64,000 bases of DNA. It comes from Pseudomonas muyukensis. Lineage in GTDB: Bacteria > Pseudomonadota > Gammaproteobacteria > Pseudomonadales > Pseudomonadaceae. Position numbers and translations under genes: made by a program. Of this stretch, positions 9,969 through 19,185 are shown in pieces. Under the pieces are notes generated by a model. It was given only the letters and a program-made list of their open reading frames with translations. It did not search any database and was not told where the DNA came from. How positions within the stretch are numbered: position 1 is the stretch's first letter; every line of letters begins with the position of its first letter. The stretch covers positions 4,616,501 to 4,680,500 of the forward strand of contig NZ_CP077073.1 of assembly GCF_019139535.1 (NCBI RefSeq), given 5' to 3'.

Positions 9969-12900
9969 TCAACGCTGTACGTATTGCAGCACCACCTCCA
10001 GCGGATGGCGCAACTGCTTTTCGGTCATGCGCTTGACCTGGCTACGGCACGAATAACCGGTCGCCAGCGCCTCCCCGCTCTTGTCCAGCTTGCTCGCCCA
10101 GGACTGCTCGAAAATGGTCTTCGAGGTCGCCTGGTTGCGCGCCTCGTGCCCATAGGTGCCGGACATGCCGCAGCAACCGGTGGCCTCGGTGACCAGCTTC
10201 AGGCCCAGGCGCGCGAACACCTGCTCCCACTGCCGGGTACTCGCAGGCACATTGGTCTTCTCGGTGCAGTGGGCCATCAGGCGGAACGGGCCGGCGTTGA
10301 CTGCGGCTTGCTCGGGCAGCACCTCCATCAGCCACTCCTGGGGCAGCAGTACCTGCGGGCAACCGTCCAGCCCCTCGACCTTCTGGTACTCCTGGCGATA
10401 GACCAGGGTCATCGCCGGGTCCAGCCCCACCAGCGGCACGCCGCAATCGGCCAGGGCCTTGAGTTGGGTCGCGTTGCGGATCGCCGCCTTGGCGAAGGCG
10501 CCAAGGAACCCCTGTACATGCAGCGGCTTGCCATTGGCGCTGTACGGGGCAAGGAAGACCTTGTGCCCCAGGCGATGGGCCAGCTCGATGAACGCGGCCA
10601 GCAGTGGCGTTTCGAAGTAACGGGTGAAGGCGTCCTGCACCAGCACGATGCTGCGTTCGCGCTGCGCCGGGGTCAGCTCGCGCAGGGCCGGTACGCTGGC
10701 CACCTGGACCCGGCAACGCGTCAGGGTGGACTGGAAGTTGAAGCGGCTGATCAGTGGGCTGTCGACCATGCCGACCCGCTCAGCCAGCAAGCGGCTCACC
10801 CACTTCGAGCCCATCACCGCGTTGTACAGCCCCGGCGCATGGGCCAGGTAAGGGATGCTGAACTCCAGCGAGCCGATCAGGTAGTCGCGCAGCGGGCGCT
10901 GGTAACGGCCGTGGTACAGCTCAAGGAAGCGCGAACGGAAATCCGGCACATTGACCTTGATCGGGCACTGCCCCGCGCACGACTTGCACGCCAGGCAGCC
11001 GGCCATGGCGTCGTACACCTCATGGGAGAAGTCTGCCTGCCCTCGCTGTTGCGCCCGGCTGTTGCGCAGCCTGGCAGGCAGCCCCTTGAGCCAGGAAGCC
11101 CGGCGCTGGGCGGCGGCAAGCACGTCGATATTGGCCTCGCCCTGCAGGCGCAGCCATTCACGGATCAGCGAGGCACGGCCCTTGGGCGAGTGCTGGCGTT
11201 CGCGGGTCGCCTTCCACGATGGGCACATGGCATCGTTAGGGTCGTAGTTGTAGCAGGCGCCATTGCCATTGCAGTACACGGCGCTGGCGAAGTCCTGCCA
11301 CACCCGCTCGTCGATGGTGCGGTCGAGGTCGCCGCGCAAGGTCACGCCGTCCACCGCAGTCAGGCCCTCGGCACTGTCAGGCGGGGTGCAGATCTTGCCA
11401 GGGTTGAGCTGGTTGTGCGGGTCGAAGGCGCCTTTCAGGCGTTGCAACGCCGGGTACAGCTCGCCGAAGTATTCCGGCACGTATTCCGAGCGCAGCCCCT
11501 TGCCGTGCTCACCCCACAGCAGGCCGCCGTAGCGTTTGGTCAGCGCCGCCACGGCATCGGAGATCGGCTTGACCAGCGCCGCCTGGGCCGGGTCCTTCAT
11601 GTCCAGGGCCGGGCGCACGTGCAACACGCCGGCATCGACATGGCCAAACATGCCGTAGGCCAGGCCGTAACCGTCGAGCAAGGCGCGGAAGTCGGCGATG
11701 TAGTCAGCCAGTTGCTCTGGCGGCACCGCCGTGTCCTCGACGAAGGGTTGCGGCCGCACCTCGCCCTCGACGTTGCCCAGCAGCCCCACCGAGCGCTTGC
11801 GCATGGTGTAGACGCGGGTCACGGCCTCGGCACCTTCGGCCAGGGTATGGCCCAGGCGCTCGACGCTGGTGTCGCGCTGCAGATGATCGATGAAGGCCTG
11901 CACCCGGGCGTTGACCTCGGCCGGTTCGTCGCCGCAGAACTCCACCAGGTTGATGCCCAGGGTCGGCCGTCCGGGGTCGGCGGGGAAGTATTCGGCGACG
12001 CTGTGCCAGACAATGTCCTGCATCGCCAGCATCAGCACCTTGGAATCCACCGTCTCGATCGACAGCGGCTTGAGCGCCATCAGCGCATTGGCATCGCGCA
12101 GGGCATCCATGAAGCTGGTGTAACGCACATTGACCAGCACCGCATACTTGGGGATCGGCAGCACATTGAGCTTGGCCTCGACCAGGTACCCCAGCGAGCC
12201 CTCGGCGCCACACAGCACACTGTTGAGGTTGAAACGGCCCTGCTCGTCGCGCAGGTGCGCCAGGTCGTAGCCGGTCAGGCAGCGGTTGAGCTTGGGGAAG
12301 GTGCTTTCGATCAGTTCGCCCTGGGTCTGCTGGATCTCGCGGGCCATGCGGTACACCGCACCGGCCCGGCCCGGCGCGGCACAGGCCTGCTCCAGCGCCG
12401 CATCGTCGAGCGCCAGGCTGTGCAGGCGCTCGCCACCGAGCAGCACGCTGTGCAGCTCGAGCACGTGATCGCGGGTCTTGCCGTAGGTGCAACTGCCCTG
12501 GCCGCTGGCGTCGGTGTTGATCATGCCGCCTACGGTTGCGCGGTTGGAGGTGGACAGTTCCGGGGCGAAGAACAGCCCGTGGGGCTTGAGCGCGGCGTTG
12601 AGCTGGTCCTTGACCACCCCGGCCTGGACCCGTACCCAGCGCTGCTCGAGGTTGATTTCGAGGATGTTGTTCATGTGCCGCGACAGGTCGACGACAATGC
12701 CGTCGGTCAGCGACTGGCCATTGGTGCCGGTGCCACCGCCGCGCGGGGTGAGCTTGATGTCACGAAAGCGCGTCTCGGCCATCAGCGTGGCGACCCGCGC
12801 CACATCCTCGGCATCCAGCGGGAACACCGCTGCCTGGGGCAGGCGCTGGTAGATCGAGTTGTCGGTGGCCAGCACCGTGCGGGTGCCGTAGTCGGCGCTG

Positions 12901-12989
12901 ATCTGGCCACGGAAGCCGCTGAGCTTCAGGGCTTCGAGGAATTCGGGGTACTGGGCGGCAGGCGCGCGGGGCGGCAGCTGGGCGATCAT
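9969..12989 (-). CDS. ydiJ: FAD/FeS oxidoreductase, YdiJ-type (probable D-2-hydroxyglutarate dehydrogenase)
   Basis: A 1006-residue cytoplasmic fusion flavoprotein. The N-terminal half has the PCMH FAD-binding domain (TPRGGGTGTNGQSLTDGIVV, NRATVGGMINTDASG) and the FAD-oxidase C domain (GYGLAYGMFGHVDAGVLHVRP). The C-terminal half carries a ferredoxin-like cluster motif (CLACKSCAGQCPIKVNVPDFR) and a CCG-type domain (GCCGMSGTYGHEARN). Length and order match E. coli YdiJ, assigned in recent work to D-2-hydroxyglutarate oxidation; other D-2-hydroxy acids are possible. A LysR gene is divergent with a palindrome between them, so regulation by that LysR protein is likely. Confidence 0.88.
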   Translation of the reverse strand: MIAQLPPRAPAAQYPEFLEALKLSGFRGQISADYGTRTVLATDNSIYQRLPQAAVFPLDAEDVARVATLMAETRFRDIKLTPRGGGTGTNGQSLTDGIVVDLSRHMNNILEINLEQRWVRVQAGVVKDQLNAALKPHGLFFAPELSTSNRATVGGMINTDASGQGSCTYGKTRDHVLELHSVLLGGERLHSLALDDAALEQACAAPGRAGAVYRMAREIQQTQGELIESTFPKLNRCLTGYDLAHLRDEQGRFNLNSVLCGAEGSLGYLVEAKLNVLPIPKYAVLVNVRYTSFMDALRDANALMALKPLSIETVDSKVLMLAMQDIVWHSVAEYFPADPGRPTLGINLVEFCGDEPAEVNARVQAFIDHLQRDTSVERLGHTLAEGAEAVTRVYTMRKRSVGLLGNVEGEVRPQPFVEDTAVPPEQLADYIADFRALLDGYGLAYGMFGHVDAGVLHVRPALDMKDPAQAALVKPISDAVAALTKRYGGLLWGEHGKGLRSEYVPEYFGELYPALQRLKGAFDPHNQLNPGKICTPPDSAEGLTAVDGVTLRGDLDRTIDERVWQDFASAVYCNGNGACYNYDPNDAMCPSWKATRERQHSPKGRASLIREWLRLQGEANIDVLAAAQRRASWLKGLPARLRNSRAQQRGQADFSHEVYDAMAGCLACKSCAGQCPIKVNVPDFRSRFLELYHGRYQRPLRDYLIGSLEFSIPYLAHAPGLYNAVMGSKWVSRLLAERVGMVDSPLISRFNFQSTLTRCRVQVASVPALRELTPAQRERSIVLVQDAFTRYFETPLLAAFIELAHRLGHKVFLAPYSANGKPLHVQGFLGAFAKAAIRNATQLKALADCGVPLVGLDPAMTLVYRQEYQKVEGLDGCPQVLLPQEWLMEVLPEQAAVNAGPFRLMAHCTEKTNVPASTRQWEQVFARLGLKLVTEATGCCGMSGTYGHEARNQATSKTIFEQSWASKLDKSGEALATGYSCRSQVKRMTEKQLRHPLEVVLQYVQR

Positions 12990-13049
12990 CGAAGGATGGC
13001 CTCTATTCGATATTGGCTAATTCACGAGATGTTGCGTTTCCTGCAACTA

Positions 13050-13070
13050 CGGTATGAGTGATCCATACCG
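13050..13070. promoter_or_regulatory. LysR-type palindrome in the ydiJ/LysR divergent gap
   Basis: CGGTATG-AGTGATC-CATACCG is a perfect 7-bp inverted repeat with 7-nt spacer, containing a T-N11-A core. It lies 61 nt upstream of the ydiJ start and 81 nt upstream of the LysR start, as expected for a LysR protein controlling itself and the divergent gene. Confidence 0.7.
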
Positions 13071-13150
13071 CATGACGAATGCGCCCATGTTCCTGTAGTT
13101 TTGCGCCAGGGGCAAACGGATATTCCCGCCGCTATCGATGAGCTTTATGA

Positions 13151-14032
13151 ATGAATTACCGCCACCTCACCCCGTCGATGTCACTGCTGCTGGCCTTCGA
13201 GGCCGCCGCCCGGCATGAAAGCTATACCCGCGCCGCCGCCGAGCTGTCGCTGACCCAGAGCGCGGTGAGCCGCCAGGTGCAGGCGCTGGAGCAACAGCTC
13301 GGGCTGACGCTGTTCCGCCGCGAGGGCCGCCAGGTGCAACTGACCGATGTCGGGCGCCTGTACCAGCGCGAACTCAGCGAAGCCCTGGGGCGTATTCGCA
13401 GCGCCACCCTGCAGGCCCTGGCCTATCAGTCCGGGGTCGGCACCCTGCGCCTGGCGACGCTGCCGACCTTCGGCTCGAAGTGGTTGCTGCCGCGCCTGCA
13501 TACCTTCTACGGCGCGCATCCCGGCATGCTGGTGCATATCCATTCACGCATCGAAGCGATCAACTTCGACACCAGCCAGATCGACGCTGCCATCGGCGTG
13601 GCCAGCCATGACCTGCCCGGGCTGGTCTGCCATCGCCTGCATGCCGAGGAGCTGGTGGTGATCCTGCCGCCACAGGGCCGTGACGATGGCCCATGGAGCC
13701 CGACGCGGATCAGTGGCGAGGTCCTGCTCAACGTCGCCAACAACCCCCACGCCTGGGGCGAGTGGTTCTCCCACCACGCCCTGCCCCACCGCGCCATGCG
13801 CCTGGGGCCGAGCTTCGAACTGACCTCGCACCTGATCCAGGCCGTGCGCGCCGGCATCGGCATTGGCCTGGTGCCGCGCATCCTGGTGGCGGAGGAGCTG
13901 GCCAGTGGCGAACTGTTCAGCCCCGGAGCGCCATTTGCCAGCCAGCGCAGCTACTACCTGATCTACCCACCGCGCAACGAGGCCCTGCCTTCTTTAAGGG
14001 CGTTTCGAAGCTGGCTGCTCGAACAGATATGA
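13151..14032 (+). CDS. LysR-family transcriptional regulator (GcvA-like)
   Basis: A 293-residue LysR protein: N-terminal winged HTH (YTRAAAELSLTQSAVSRQVQALEQQLG at about 26-52) and a C-terminal effector domain beginning near residue 95 (GTLRLATLPTFGSKWLLPRL). The start MNYRHLTPSMSLLLAFEAAARHE and the TLPTFGSKWL motif resemble the GcvA branch. It is divergent from ydiJ and probably controls it through the palindrome at 13050-13070. The inducer is unknown; a 2-hydroxy acid is a reasonable guess from context. A bidirectional terminator follows. Confidence 0.88.
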   Translation: MNYRHLTPSMSLLLAFEAAARHESYTRAAAELSLTQSAVSRQVQALEQQLGLTLFRREGRQVQLTDVGRLYQRELSEALGRIRSATLQALAYQSGVGTLRLATLPTFGSKWLLPRLHTFYGAHPGMLVHIHSRIEAINFDTSQIDAAIGVASHDLPGLVCHRLHAEELVVILPPQGRDDGPWSPTRISGEVLLNVANNPHAWGEWFSHHALPHRAMRLGPSFELTSHLIQAVRAGIGIGLVPRILVAEELASGELFSPGAPFASQRSYYLIYPPRNEALPSLRAFRSWLLEQI

Positions 14033-14061
14033 ACACGCCAGCGCGGGACCAAGGCCCAATA

Positions 14062-14097
14062 AAAAGCCCGATGCCAGTCACCTGGCATCGGGCTTTT
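14062..14097. terminator. Bidirectional rho-independent terminator
   Basis: AAAAGCCCGATGCCAG and CTGGCATCGGGCTTTT form a perfect 16-bp stem around TCAC, with T-rich ends on both strands. It serves the convergent LysR gene (plus) and aromatic permease gene (minus). Confidence 0.92.
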
Positions 14098-14111
14098 CAA
14101 GCAGCGATCGC

Positions 14112-15530
14112 TTACTTGGCGATGCTACCGGCCGCGCCATTGGCCTGCGGCCCGCGCTTGCTCTTGAGCTGGTAGGCCAGGTACATCACCACCAGCCAGA
14201 CCGGCATCGCGTACACCGATACCTGAATGCCCGGAATCTGCAGCATGATACCCAGGATCAGCACCACGAACGCCAGGACCAGGTAGTTGCCGTAGGGGTA
14301 CCACAGCGCCTTGAACAGCGGCTTCTGGCCAGTACGGTCCAAGTGTTGGCGGAACTTCAGGTGCGAGTAGCTGATCATCGCCCAGTTGATCACCAGGGTT
14401 GCCACCACCAGCGACATCAGCAACTCCAGTGCGTTCTGCGGCATCAGGTAGTTGAGCAGCACCGCAATCAGGGTCACCGCCGCCGACACCAGGATCGAGC
14501 GCACCGGCACGCCACGATGATCGACCTTGGCCAGGGCCGCCGGGGCATCACCTTGCTCAGCCATGCCCAGCAGCATGCGGGCGTTGCAGTAGGTGCCGCT
14601 GTTGTAGACCGACAGCGCCGCGGTCAGCACCACGAAGTTCAGCAGGTGCGCGGCGACATCGCTGCCCAGCAGCGAGAACACCTGGACGAACGGGCTGCTG
14701 CCATAGCTGCCGCCGGAGGCGTCGATGCTCGCCACCAGGGTATCCCATGGGGTCAGCGACAGCAGCACCACCAGGGCACCGACATAGAAGATCAGGATGC
14801 GGTAGATGACCTGGTTGATCGCCTTGGGGATCACGGTCTTTGGCTTGTCGGCCTCAGCGGCGGTGAAACCGAGCATTTCCAGGCCACCGAAGGAGAACAT
14901 GATGAACGCCAAGGCCATCACCAGGCCGCTGATGCCGTTGGGGAAGAAGCCGCCATGCGACCACAGGTTGGCCACGGTCGCGTCCGGGCCGCCGCTGCCG
15001 CTGGTCAGCAGGTAGGCCCCCAGGCCGATCATGCTGACGATGGCCACCACCTTGATGATGGCGAACCAGAACTCGGCCTCGCCGAAGAACTTCACGTTCA
15101 TCAGGTTGATGGCGTTGATCAGCAGGAAGAACGCTGCCGCGGTGACCCAGGTCGGGATTTCCGGCCACCAGTAGTGCACGTACTTGCCCACCGCCGACAG
15201 TTCCGACATGCCCACCAGGATGTACAGCACCCAGCAGTTCCAGCCCGACAGGAAGCCGGCGAAGCCGCCCCAGTACTTGTGGGCGAAATGGCTGAAGGAG
15301 CCGGCCACCGGCTCCTCGACGATCATTTCGCCGAGCTGGCGCATGATCATGAAGGCAATGAAGCCGCAGATGGCATAGCCGAGGATCATCGAAGGCCCGG
15401 CGGATTTCATCACGCCGGCGGAGCCCAGGAACAATCCGGTGCCGATGGCGCCGCCTAGGGCGATCAGCTGGATATGACGGTTCTTCAAGCCACGCTTGAG
15501 TTCACCAGACTGTGAATTATGTCCACTCAT
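14112..15530 (-). CDS. aroP: Aromatic amino acid permease, AroP-like (APC family)
   Basis: A 472-residue inner-membrane amino acid:proton symporter with 12 predicted helices. The APC core is clear: LGGAIGTGLFLGSAG in helix 1, then SFGGLEMLGFTAAEADKP and IPKAINQVIYRILIFY, closest to AroP/PheP. The expected substrates are phenylalanine, tyrosine and tryptophan, which links it to the phh genes upstream. The ATG at 15530 (MSGHNSQSGELKRGLKNRH) is chosen over the far upstream frame start at 15641, which has no family support. The closely related proline permease ProY cannot be fully excluded. Confidence 0.85.
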   Translation of the reverse strand: MSGHNSQSGELKRGLKNRHIQLIALGGAIGTGLFLGSAGVMKSAGPSMILGYAICGFIAFMIMRQLGEMIVEEPVAGSFSHFAHKYWGGFAGFLSGWNCWVLYILVGMSELSAVGKYVHYWWPEIPTWVTAAAFFLLINAINLMNVKFFGEAEFWFAIIKVVAIVSMIGLGAYLLTSGSGGPDATVANLWSHGGFFPNGISGLVMALAFIMFSFGGLEMLGFTAAEADKPKTVIPKAINQVIYRILIFYVGALVVLLSLTPWDTLVASIDASGGSYGSSPFVQVFSLLGSDVAAHLLNFVVLTAALSVYNSGTYCNARMLLGMAEQGDAPAALAKVDHRGVPVRSILVSAAVTLIAVLLNYLMPQNALELLMSLVVATLVINWAMISYSHLKFRQHLDRTGQKPLFKALWYPYGNYLVLAFVVLILGIMLQIPGIQVSVYAMPVWLVVMYLAYQLKSKRGPQANGAAGSIAK

Positions 15531-16025
15531 GAACGAAGTCACCTGCTTGTTTTTATCTGTGACGGAATCGGACCCACCGCGCTCGTGGCGCAGCGGAATG
15601 GGCAAGGTGGTTACCTTGGTACTTGTGACAGGAGGTCGCACAGGGCCTTGGCGGCCAGGGGCGGATCAACCGGGTGTCAGCAAGCGTGCGCGGTACGCAA
15701 GGGAGTCACAGGTAAAACGCGGCGCATTGTATACCCCTGCAAACGCGCAGGCGTCAACGCGTTGCATCGTTTCCTGTGGAAAAAACGCAGCGGTCCCGGG
15801 GAGAGAGCCTAAAAAGGCGAAGTGATCGGCGCGCATGACGCCTCCATTTGTTTGTTGTTCTTGGTGCCTGGCGATCCTGCCTGGCTTTGTACACGCAATG
15901 GCGCTATCTCAACGGTTGAACGCAGGTTTGGGAAGGGGGCTGCGGGTAGCGCACAGGCTCTGGGGCGGGATATTCGGCAAATTTTTGTTACGCGAAATGG
16001 AGAGACCTTGGAAATCAGTCATATT

Positions 16026-16064
16026 CGTAACGATTTTTTTACAATACGGTAAAAAAAGTTTACA
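16026..16064. promoter_or_regulatory. Candidate PhhR/TyrR-type boxes about 500 nt upstream of aroP
   Basis: CGTAAC-N6-TTTACA (16026-16043) matches 10 of 12 positions of the TGTAAA-N6-TTTACA consensus, and GGTAAA-N5-TTTACA (16048-16064) follows directly, though with a spacer one base short. The region is AT-rich, which raises the chance of accidental matches, and the distance to aroP is large. Confidence 0.35.
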
Positions 16065-16121
16065 CGCCTCAGGGAAATTTCTTTTTGATCAGAGACTTGA
16101 GCCAGTTTCAGCCCCTGGGCG

Positions 16122-16314
16122 TGTAGCAGCCGGCTTGCCAGCGAACACCGGCATGGCCGGTGCCATCCCCCGCAGCGCCTGTTTCGCCAGCAAGGCTGGC
16201 GCCTACGGGTGTTGCAGGCCGTAATCGGCGTAGGAGCCGGCTTTGCCGGCGAACACCGGCATGGCCGGTGCCATCCTGCGCGGCGCCTGTTTCGCCAGCA
16301 CGGCTGGCGCCTAC
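16122..16314. repeat. REP/BIME, two 108-bp-period units
   Basis: Two copies of a REP pair (AGCCGGCTT-GCCGGCGAACACCGG ... TTCGCCAGCAAGGCTGGCGCCTAC) separated by a GTTGCAGGCCGTAATCGGCG linker. Equivalent bases (GCCAGCA) lie at 16186 and 16294, giving a period of 108. The same unit and linker recur at 28743-28985. Confidence 0.85.
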
Positions 16315-16344
16315 GAAGCCAGGGAAGACCACACACTCGCGCAC

Positions 16345-16369
16345 AAAAAAGCCAGCCCGAAGGCTGGCT
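16345..16369 (-). terminator. Rho-independent terminator of rluB
   Basis: On the minus strand AGCCAGCC and GGCTGGCT form an 8-bp stem with a four-base loop, followed by six T residues (AAAAAA at 16345-16350 on the plus strand). It begins 20 nt after the rluB stop. Confidence 0.88.
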
Positions 16370-16388
16370 CTGGCAACACCGAGACCGA

Positions 16389-17459
16389 TCAGCCGCGCGG
16401 CTTCTCGCGCCCACGGCCACGCCCCGCCGGCTTATCGCCATCAGGGCGCGCCGGGCGCTTGCGCATCTCGCTCGGCCGCTCGGCCACCGCGCTGCCGCGA
16501 CCACCCTTGCGCGGCGCGGCGTCTTCACGCGGCGCACGGGCCGGGCGCTCGCCCTGGCCTTCGGCAGCCGGGCGCAGGCTGCGCACACGCTCGCCACGGC
16601 CCAGCGGACGGGTCGACTTGCGCTGCAGGCGCTCGAGCTTGTCCTTGGCCTTGAGCTTCATCTCTGGCAGCGCCACCGGCTGCAGGCCGACTTCGGCGGC
16701 CAGGATGTCGATCTCGCCCTGGCTCATTTCGCGCCAGCGGCCCATCGGCAGGTCGGAGTTGAGGAACACCGGGCCGAAACGCACGCGTTTCAGGCGGCTG
16801 ACCACCACGCCCTGGGACTCCCACAGGCGCCGCACCTCACGGTTGCGGCCTTCCATCACCACGCAGTGGTACCAGTGGTTGAAACCTTCACCGCCCGGTG
16901 CCTTCTGGATGTCGGTGAACTTGGCCGGGCCGTCCTCGAGCATCACCCCAGCCTTGAGGCGATCGACCATGTCGTCGTCGACCTCGCCACGCACCCGCAC
17001 CGCGTACTCGCGGTCCATCTCGTAGGATGGGTGCATGAGGCGGTTGGCCAGCTCGCCATCGGTGGTGAACAACAGCAGGCCGGTGGTGTTGATGTCCAGG
17101 CGACCGATGTTGATCCAGCGCCCCTCTTTCGGACGCGGCAGGCGGTCGAACACGGTCGGGCGGCCTTCCGGGTCGTCGCGGGTGCAGATTTCGCCGTCGG
17201 GCTTGTTGTACATGATCACCCGGCGGGTGGCCTCGGCGGCCTCCACGCGCTTGATCAGCTTGCCATCGACGGTGATGGCGTCGTGCAGGTCGACGCGCAG
17301 GCCGAGGGTGGCCTCGACGCCGTTGACCTTGATACGACCCTGGCTGATCCAGGCCTCGACGTCACGGCGCGAACCGACGCCAATGCGCGCCAGCACCTTC
17401 TGCAGCTTTTCGCCGGACGGCGGGGTGGGTTGTTGGTCTTGCAGATCTTGGTCACTCAT
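16389..17459 (-). CDS. rluB: 23S rRNA pseudouridine(2605) synthase
   Basis: The 356-residue protein has an S4 RNA-binding domain (EKLQKVLARIGVGSRRDVEAW, about 17-60) followed by the RsuA/RluB catalytic domain with GRLDINTTGLLLF, whose aspartate is the catalytic residue. It isomerises U2605 of 23S rRNA. The last 90 residues are a basic, low-complexity arginine/lysine/proline-rich tail, common in Pseudomonas RluB and likely to help RNA binding. It closes the conserved series rnm-yciO-scpA-scpB-rluB, and a terminator follows. Confidence 0.94.
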   Translation of the reverse strand: MSDQDLQDQQPTPPSGEKLQKVLARIGVGSRRDVEAWISQGRIKVNGVEATLGLRVDLHDAITVDGKLIKRVEAAEATRRVIMYNKPDGEICTRDDPEGRPTVFDRLPRPKEGRWINIGRLDINTTGLLLFTTDGELANRLMHPSYEMDREYAVRVRGEVDDDMVDRLKAGVMLEDGPAKFTDIQKAPGGEGFNHWYHCVVMEGRNREVRRLWESQGVVVSRLKRVRFGPVFLNSDLPMGRWREMSQGEIDILAAEVGLQPVALPEMKLKAKDKLERLQRKSTRPLGRGERVRSLRPAAEGQGERPARAPREDAAPRKGGRGSAVAERPSEMRKRPARPDGDKPAGRGRGREKPRG

Positions 17460-17587
17460 CTGGGCACCTCCCGGTGTAGTAGTGAAAGCGGGCGCGCATC
17501 ATACGCGGTTCGGCGGGTTAACGCATCTGGAGGGTAGAAGGTTTTTCGTGCCCTGCCTGCAGATTCCGCCCAAAGGTGGCGACCCCA

Positions 17588-18346
17588 CTAGACCTTCGGC
17601 TCGGCCTCAGGCGCCTGCGCCTCATCGCGCAAATCATCGAAATCGGTCTTGAGCCCGTCTTCCATGGCATCCAGTTCCACCAGCAGCGAGCGGAAGCTGG
17701 TCTCGTCCTTGGGCCCCTGTTCTTCGCCCTCCTCGCCCAGGCTGGCGTCGGCCAAGGCCTGCAAGTGCGCCGGTACCGGCGCCTCGTCCGGGTCAAGTTC
17801 AGGCTCCAGTTCCATCTCGCGCAGTTCGGCCAAGGCCGGCAGCTCGTCGAGGCTCTTGAGGTTGAAGTGATCGAGAAACGCCTTGGTGGTGGCGAACATC
17901 GCCGGGCGCCCCGGCACCTCGCGGTAACCGACGATACGGATCCACTCACGCTCCATCAGCGTCTTGATGATGTTGCTGTTCACCGCCACGCCGCGCACGT
18001 CCTCGATCTCGCCACGGGTGATGGGCTGGCGGTAGGCGATCAGCGCCATGGTCTCGAGCAGCGCCCGCGAATAACGCTGGGGACGCTCTTCCCACAGGCG
18101 GCCAACCCAGGGCGCGTAGTCCTCGCGAATCTGCAGGCGATAGCCGCTGGCCACCTCCTTGAGTTCGAACGCGCGCCCGGCGCAGGACTTGCCAAGCACC
18201 TCGAGGGCTTTCTTGAAAACGCCGGGCGCCGGGCGCTCGGCCTCCTCGAACAGCTCGTACAGGCGCTCGAGGGATTGCGGCTTGCCCGAGGCGAGCAGGA
18301 AAGCCTCGATCAGCGAAGCCAGTTCGCGGGGTTCGTTCAGGTTCAT
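17588..18346 (-). CDS. scpB: Segregation and condensation protein B
   Basis: A 252-residue kleisin partner with two winged-helix domains (typical stretches LIEAFLLASGKPQSLERLYELF and ALLETMALIAYRQPITRGEIEDVRG). With ScpA and SMC it forms the chromosome-organising condensin complex. The start lies 11 nt after the scpA stop, so the two are co-translated. The C-terminal 60 residues are acidic and probably disordered. Confidence 0.94.
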   Translation of the reverse strand: MNLNEPRELASLIEAFLLASGKPQSLERLYELFEEAERPAPGVFKKALEVLGKSCAGRAFELKEVASGYRLQIREDYAPWVGRLWEERPQRYSRALLETMALIAYRQPITRGEIEDVRGVAVNSNIIKTLMEREWIRIVGYREVPGRPAMFATTKAFLDHFNLKSLDELPALAELREMELEPELDPDEAPVPAHLQALADASLGEEGEEQGPKDETSFRSLLVELDAMEDGLKTDFDDLRDEAQAPEAEPKV

Positions 18347-18357
18347 CGGTCGTCAGG

Positions 18358-19185
18358 TCACTCTGCCCGCGCGCGGACGTGGATCGGGGCGAAAGGCTCA
18401 TTTTGCACCAGTTCGATCAGCGATTCCTTCACCAGCTCGAGAATCGCCATGAAGGTCACCACCACGCCGAGCTTGCCCTCCTCGGCGCTGAACAGCTCGA
18501 CGAAGGGCACGAAGCCACCGCCCTTGAGGCGCTCGAGCACGTCGCTCATGCGCTCGCGGGTCGACAGCACCTCGCGGGTGATCTGGTGGCTCTCGAACAG
18601 GTCGTTGCGGCGCATGACCTCGGCCATCGACAGCAGGATCTCCTCCAGCGCTACCTCCGGCAACAGCTTGCGCACCTTGGCCTGGGGCGCTTCCAGGCGC
18701 GGCACCACGACATCGCGACCGACCCGGGGCAGTTCGTCGATGCCCTCGGCGGCGGCCTTGAAGCGCTCGTACTCCTGCAAGCGACGAATCAGCTCGGCGC
18801 GCGGATCGCCCTCTTCTTCCTCGACCTCGCTGGAGCGCGGCAGCAGCATGCGCGACTTGATCTCGGCCAGCATCGCGGCCATCACCAGGTACTCGGCGGC
18901 CAGCTCCAGGCGCACGCTCTTCATCAGCTCGACGTAGCCCATGTACTGGCGGGTGATCTCTGCCACGGGGATGTCGAGAATGTCGATGTTCTGCTTGCGA
19001 ATCAGGTACAGCAGCAGGTCCAGCGGGCCTTCGAAGGCCTCCAGGATCACTTCCAGGGCGTCCGGCGGGATATACAGGTCCAGCGGCAGTTCGGTCAGGG
19101 CTTCGCCGTAGACCAGGGCCAGTTGCAGCTGTTGCGGCGCTTCGGCCTCCAGGGCCGGCGCCTCGGGCGCTTCCAGCTGGCTCAC
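18358..19185 (-). CDS. scpA: Segregation and condensation protein A (kleisin)
   Basis: The 275-residue protein has the kleisin N-terminal motif FEGPLDLLLYLIRKQNIDILDIPVAEIT (about 54-81) and the helical C-terminal winged-helix part that binds the SMC head. It bridges SMC heads in condensin. A GTG start at 19185 overlaps the TGA of the upstream yciO gene in a GTGA arrangement. An N-terminal extension rich in E, A and P of about 35 residues precedes the conserved domain. Confidence 0.94.
   Translation of the reverse strand: MSQLEAPEAPALEAEAPQQLQLALVYGEALTELPLDLYIPPDALEVILEAFEGPLDLLLYLIRKQNIDILDIPVAEITRQYMGYVELMKSVRLELAAEYLVMAAMLAEIKSRMLLPRSSEVEEEEGDPRAELIRRLQEYERFKAAAEGIDELPRVGRDVVVPRLEAPQAKVRKLLPEVALEEILLSMAEVMRRNDLFESHQITREVLSTRERMSDVLERLKGGGFVPFVELFSAEEGKLGVVVTFMAILELVKESLIELVQNEPFAPIHVRARAE

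Larger units (their letters stand above)
15531..16388. other. Long intergenic region upstream of aroP
   Basis: 858 nt without a convincing gene. From left to right it holds the aroP leader and promoter zone (15531-15830), unremarkable sequence to about 15960, an AT-rich stretch (16010-16100) with two TyrR/PhhR-like half-site pairs, the 108-bp REP units (16122-16314) and the rluB terminator (16345-16369). Short open frames lack ribosome sites and recognisable protein features. A small RNA in the AT-rich part cannot be ruled out. Confidence 0.5.

Noticed and set aside
9951-13061. A 1036-codon plus-strand frame opposite the ydiJ gene.
   Set aside because: Histidine/glutamine/arginine/glycine-rich shadow translation with no domain; ydiJ on the minus strand has complete FAD and FeS motifs.
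15835-16224. 129-codon frame in the gap upstream of aroP.
   Set aside because: It starts without a ribosome site, crosses the AT-rich patch and ends in REP sequence. No family resemblance.
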